A DNA stretch of 64,000 bases from the NCBI GenBank assembly GCA_030425205.1, contig JAUIAP010000013.1:106169-170168 (forward strand), given 5' to 3'. The translations under genes and the position numbers were made by a program. Origin of the DNA: Anaerolineae bacterium (GTDB lineage: Bacteria; Chloroflexota; Anaerolineae; Promineifilales; Promineifilaceae). The first letter of the stretch is position 1. Each line of letters begins with the position of its first letter. Under the pieces are notes generated by a model. The model did not search any database. It was not told the origin of the DNA and saw only the letters and a list, made by a program, of their open reading frames with translations. This document shows positions 61,875 to 64,000 of the stretch, in pieces.

Positions 61875-63902
61875 TCACTTCGTGACATGCAGCCAGTAAT
61901 ACGCCGCGTTGTTCACATAGGGCGTTTGCGGCATGATGATCAGGGTTGTCGGTTCGGCCGAATTTTCCACCGTCACAACCCAGCGTCCACGATTCACCTC
62001 ATCAAGCGGCAACGTCGTCACCTCATCCCCCTGCACCAGTTGGAGCGACCACTGTTGCGGAATGGTTGCGCCGATTGCGACGAAGCCATCAAGCGTCCAA
62101 TTACTATCCGCAGGGGTGCTGACCAGATCGATTTCAGGGATCGCTATTTCAGACAGCGCGAAGCCACGTTCTGAAAATGCACCGTCGCTCAACACCTCAA
62201 AGCGCAGTAAAATTTCCTGTCCTGCATAGTCATCCAGTGAAATCGACTCACTGACCCAACCATTGTCATTGCCCTCCGTCTCGCTGCTAAACCCAGTCAT
62301 CGCTGCCCCATAAATGCCAGAGGCAAAGCTAGAATAGGGCAAAACGCTTTTCCAACTGCGTCCGTCATCGGTGGAAACGGAAACATAGGCAAAGTCATAA
62401 TCGGGTTCAAGTTCAAAGTAGGCGATAAATTCAAGCGTGGCGGCGTTGACAGCGGTGAGGTCAATGCGGCGGGTCAGCATCGCGGCGAGGTCAGAGTCAG
62501 AGGGGGCAAACCAGAAGCGGTCGTGTGTCAGGGAAAGCGGCAGGATTTCGGCCGAACTATCCCCTGCAAAGCTAACCGTGAACGTCCCTTCGTCGCGTAT
62601 ATCGATGTAATGCACGCCATATTGCGATATTGGCTTTACCTTTTCAAACGGGAAGGATCGTATCCGCTCAATCTTGTCGGGAAAGCCGAGCGTGATCGAG
62701 CGATAGCCATACCGTTCATCCCGCGCCGAGTCGTCAAGCAAATTCGCCACCGTCCAGTCGGACAACACCTGCTCAAGCGTGCGATCTGAGCCATTCCGCT
62801 CCAAAACTGTCCGAATCGAACTCATACCATTTTGCGGTGACTCAGCAATTTGCCGAATCGTATCCTCACCAAACTGCTCCCAAAGATAGGTCAAAAATAG
62901 ATAGCTAACCGCATAATGGCGGTAGACGGCAAATTCGTCGTAATCCCAAAAGTTGAGCTGTGTATCCGTCTCGTCAAGATAGTCGAGCGTCTCCGAAGTC
63001 TGATACCCAAAGTAAATTTCAGTCAACTGCGCCAGCCCTTCGTTGAGCCAGACCGTCTCATTGGCGTCCAGATTCCAATGGATCAGGTGGTGCAGTTCAT
63101 GTGCCAGCGTCGCATAATAGAGCGTACTGTCTAGCGTGAGCCCTGACATATTGAGGAAGATGATCTCTTGCTCGTTCGATGCATCATCAAGCGTGCGCGG
63201 GAACTGGTTGACGCTGTTAAAAAAGCCGATTTCGTCAAATTGGTTGCCGTCGGCGAGATGCAAAATGCTAATGTGTGGATCGTTGTCGATTCCGGGATTC
63301 CACGGTTCGCCAAAGAGTGCGACGAGTTTGGGGTAAATCTCCGTTTCAAGTTGGTCTGCAACCGCAGCGAAATCGGCCGCGCTATAGCCGAGTGAACTTT
63401 CTGACCAGAGATAGAAGTTGTCGGTGATGTGGGTCAATTCGGCCGAAATTTCCTCGTCATCCACCCAAAACGTCCGCACATCCCCATTCTGCCCAATCTT
63501 GCCCGCAACGGTGCGCTCACCAACGGCATCCCCATAGCGACGCGCCACCTCATAGTAATCATAAGGCGGCGGGTTCATGCCCCACAACGTCTCTAAATCA
63601 CGCCACTGTTGCAACGTAATGGGCTCTTGAATGACGGCGGGCGGCACGATAAATGGGGGGCGATCTTCGGTTGGCGTCGGCTCCGGAGAGGGCGGCACAT
63701 CGGTGCTAGGAAGGAGCGTCGGCGTGGGTGGCAAGGGGGTCGGCGTATTGGTCATAATCGCAGCAAAGGGGGTCGCCTCGCTCGAACTCGTTTCCATCGT
63801 CGCTAATAGATAACCAATCCCAACAGCCGTCAAACAGGCGAATATAGCCGCCATTCCAAGACAGCCCCCGAATAACCATTTCCAAACCTTACGTTTCTCC
63901 AT
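61875..63902 (-). CDS. Membrane-anchored gluzincin-type metallopeptidase
   Basis: 675 residues. One N-terminal helix (about 12-34) is followed by a Thr/Pro-rich linker to about 85. A zinc site has H268, E269 and H272 in AHELHHLIHW, and the third ligand is probably E288 in WLNEGLAQL. This HExxH-(15)-NEG spacing is that of gluzincin and immune-inhibitor-A-like peptidases. The C-terminal half is beta-rich with jelly-roll-like segments (DDYAGQEILLRFEVLSDG). It probably degrades extracellular protein. It is the second surface zinc protease in the window, of a different zincin type. Confidence 0.83.
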   Translation of the reverse strand: MEKRKVWKWLFGGCLGMAAIFACLTAVGIGYLLATMETSSSEATPFAAIMTNTPTPLPPTPTLLPSTDVPPSPEPTPTEDRPPFIVPPAVIQEPITLQQWRDLETLWGMNPPPYDYYEVARRYGDAVGERTVAGKIGQNGDVRTFWVDDEEISAELTHITDNFYLWSESSLGYSAADFAAVADQLETEIYPKLVALFGEPWNPGIDNDPHISILHLADGNQFDEIGFFNSVNQFPRTLDDASNEQEIIFLNMSGLTLDSTLYYATLAHELHHLIHWNLDANETVWLNEGLAQLTEIYFGYQTSETLDYLDETDTQLNFWDYDEFAVYRHYAVSYLFLTYLWEQFGEDTIRQIAESPQNGMSSIRTVLERNGSDRTLEQVLSDWTVANLLDDSARDERYGYRSITLGFPDKIERIRSFPFEKVKPISQYGVHYIDIRDEGTFTVSFAGDSSAEILPLSLTHDRFWFAPSDSDLAAMLTRRIDLTAVNAATLEFIAYFELEPDYDFAYVSVSTDDGRSWKSVLPYSSFASGIYGAAMTGFSSETEGNDNGWVSESISLDDYAGQEILLRFEVLSDGAFSERGFALSEIAIPEIDLVSTPADSNWTLDGFVAIGATIPQQWSLQLVQGDEVTTLPLDEVNRGRWVVTVENSAEPTTLIIMPQTPYVNNAAYYWLHVTK

Positions 63903-63956
63903 TTCTCGATTAGCCCCGATTATGCTTGGTGTGTGGATGCTCTGATAGGCAGCTTC

Positions 63957-64000
63957 GTTACTGTTTTTAGGTGTTCGCCACCTTAGTGCGTGGTGCGTAG
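63957..64000. mobile_element. Left end of a second MITE copy, cut by the window edge
   Basis: GTTACTGTT, then AGGTGTTCGCCA and GTGCGTGGTGCGTAG, line up with the left 40 bases of the element at 42434-42548. The rest is outside the window. Confidence 0.6.

Overview
The window looks like chromosome from a member of the Chloroflexota, probably of the Anaerolineae type. That placement is an inference from gene style, not from a marker gene. The signs are large cyclase/AAA/TPR and STAND/TPR regulators, many secreted proteins with a signal peptide or lipobox and a Thr/Pro linker, RNase Y, a MutL with the endonuclease motif, and moderate GC with many short palindromic intergenic repeats. I recognise no rRNA, tRNA, prophage, transposase or CRISPR array.

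Layout. 1-1.3 kb: 3' end of a surface protein. 1.4-5.6 kb: a coupled pair of a soluble-adenylyl-cyclase-like regulator and an HD hydrolase. 6-9.3 kb: an OpuC/Yeh-type ABC importer (permease, lipoprotein, ATPase, permease). 9.5-22.6 kb: secreted and surface proteins (metzincin-like protease, TolB-like propeller, BNR lipoprotein, sugar-binding lipoprotein) around a STAND regulator with an apparently leaderless promoter. 22.6-38 kb: housekeeping and mixed genes (PLP enzyme, coaD, MFS carrier, flavin reductase, histidine phosphatase, GT-C-like membrane protein, mutL, clan GH-A hydrolase, NrtR-like regulator, membrane peptidase, tpiA, rny, recX). 38.6-42.4 kb: a heterodimeric ABC exporter. 42.7-46.6 kb: sugar dehydrogenase-like lipoprotein, PLDc_N protein, sat-cysC fusion and folK. 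46.8-58.8 kb: a one-carbon/corrinoid methyl-transfer cluster on the minus strand. 59-64 kb: a tRNA-dihydrouridine synthase and three cell-envelope proteins.

The most interesting system is the one-carbon cluster. Every catalytic module of cobalamin-dependent methionine synthase is present as a separate protein: a homocysteine methyltransferase domain, a pterin-binding methyltransferase and a corrinoid carrier. An ATP-dependent RACE-type corrinoid activator stands in for the SAM-dependent reactivation domain. MetF, MetV and Fhs would supply methyl-tetrahydrofolate. Three of these proteins end in arginine-rich tails, while the corrinoid carrier starts with a very acidic segment, so electrostatic docking of a split methionine synthase is plausible.

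Across the whole window the palindrome TCGGCCGA occurs about 93 times by my count by eye, where about one is expected by chance. It lies in genes and gaps alike and behaves like a highly iterated palindrome, comparable to HIP1 of cyanobacteria. Several intergenic repeat families are also present. One copy at 42427-42555 is a fold-back element with matching terminal inverted repeats and a perfect 7-bp target duplication, so it is a MITE insertion.
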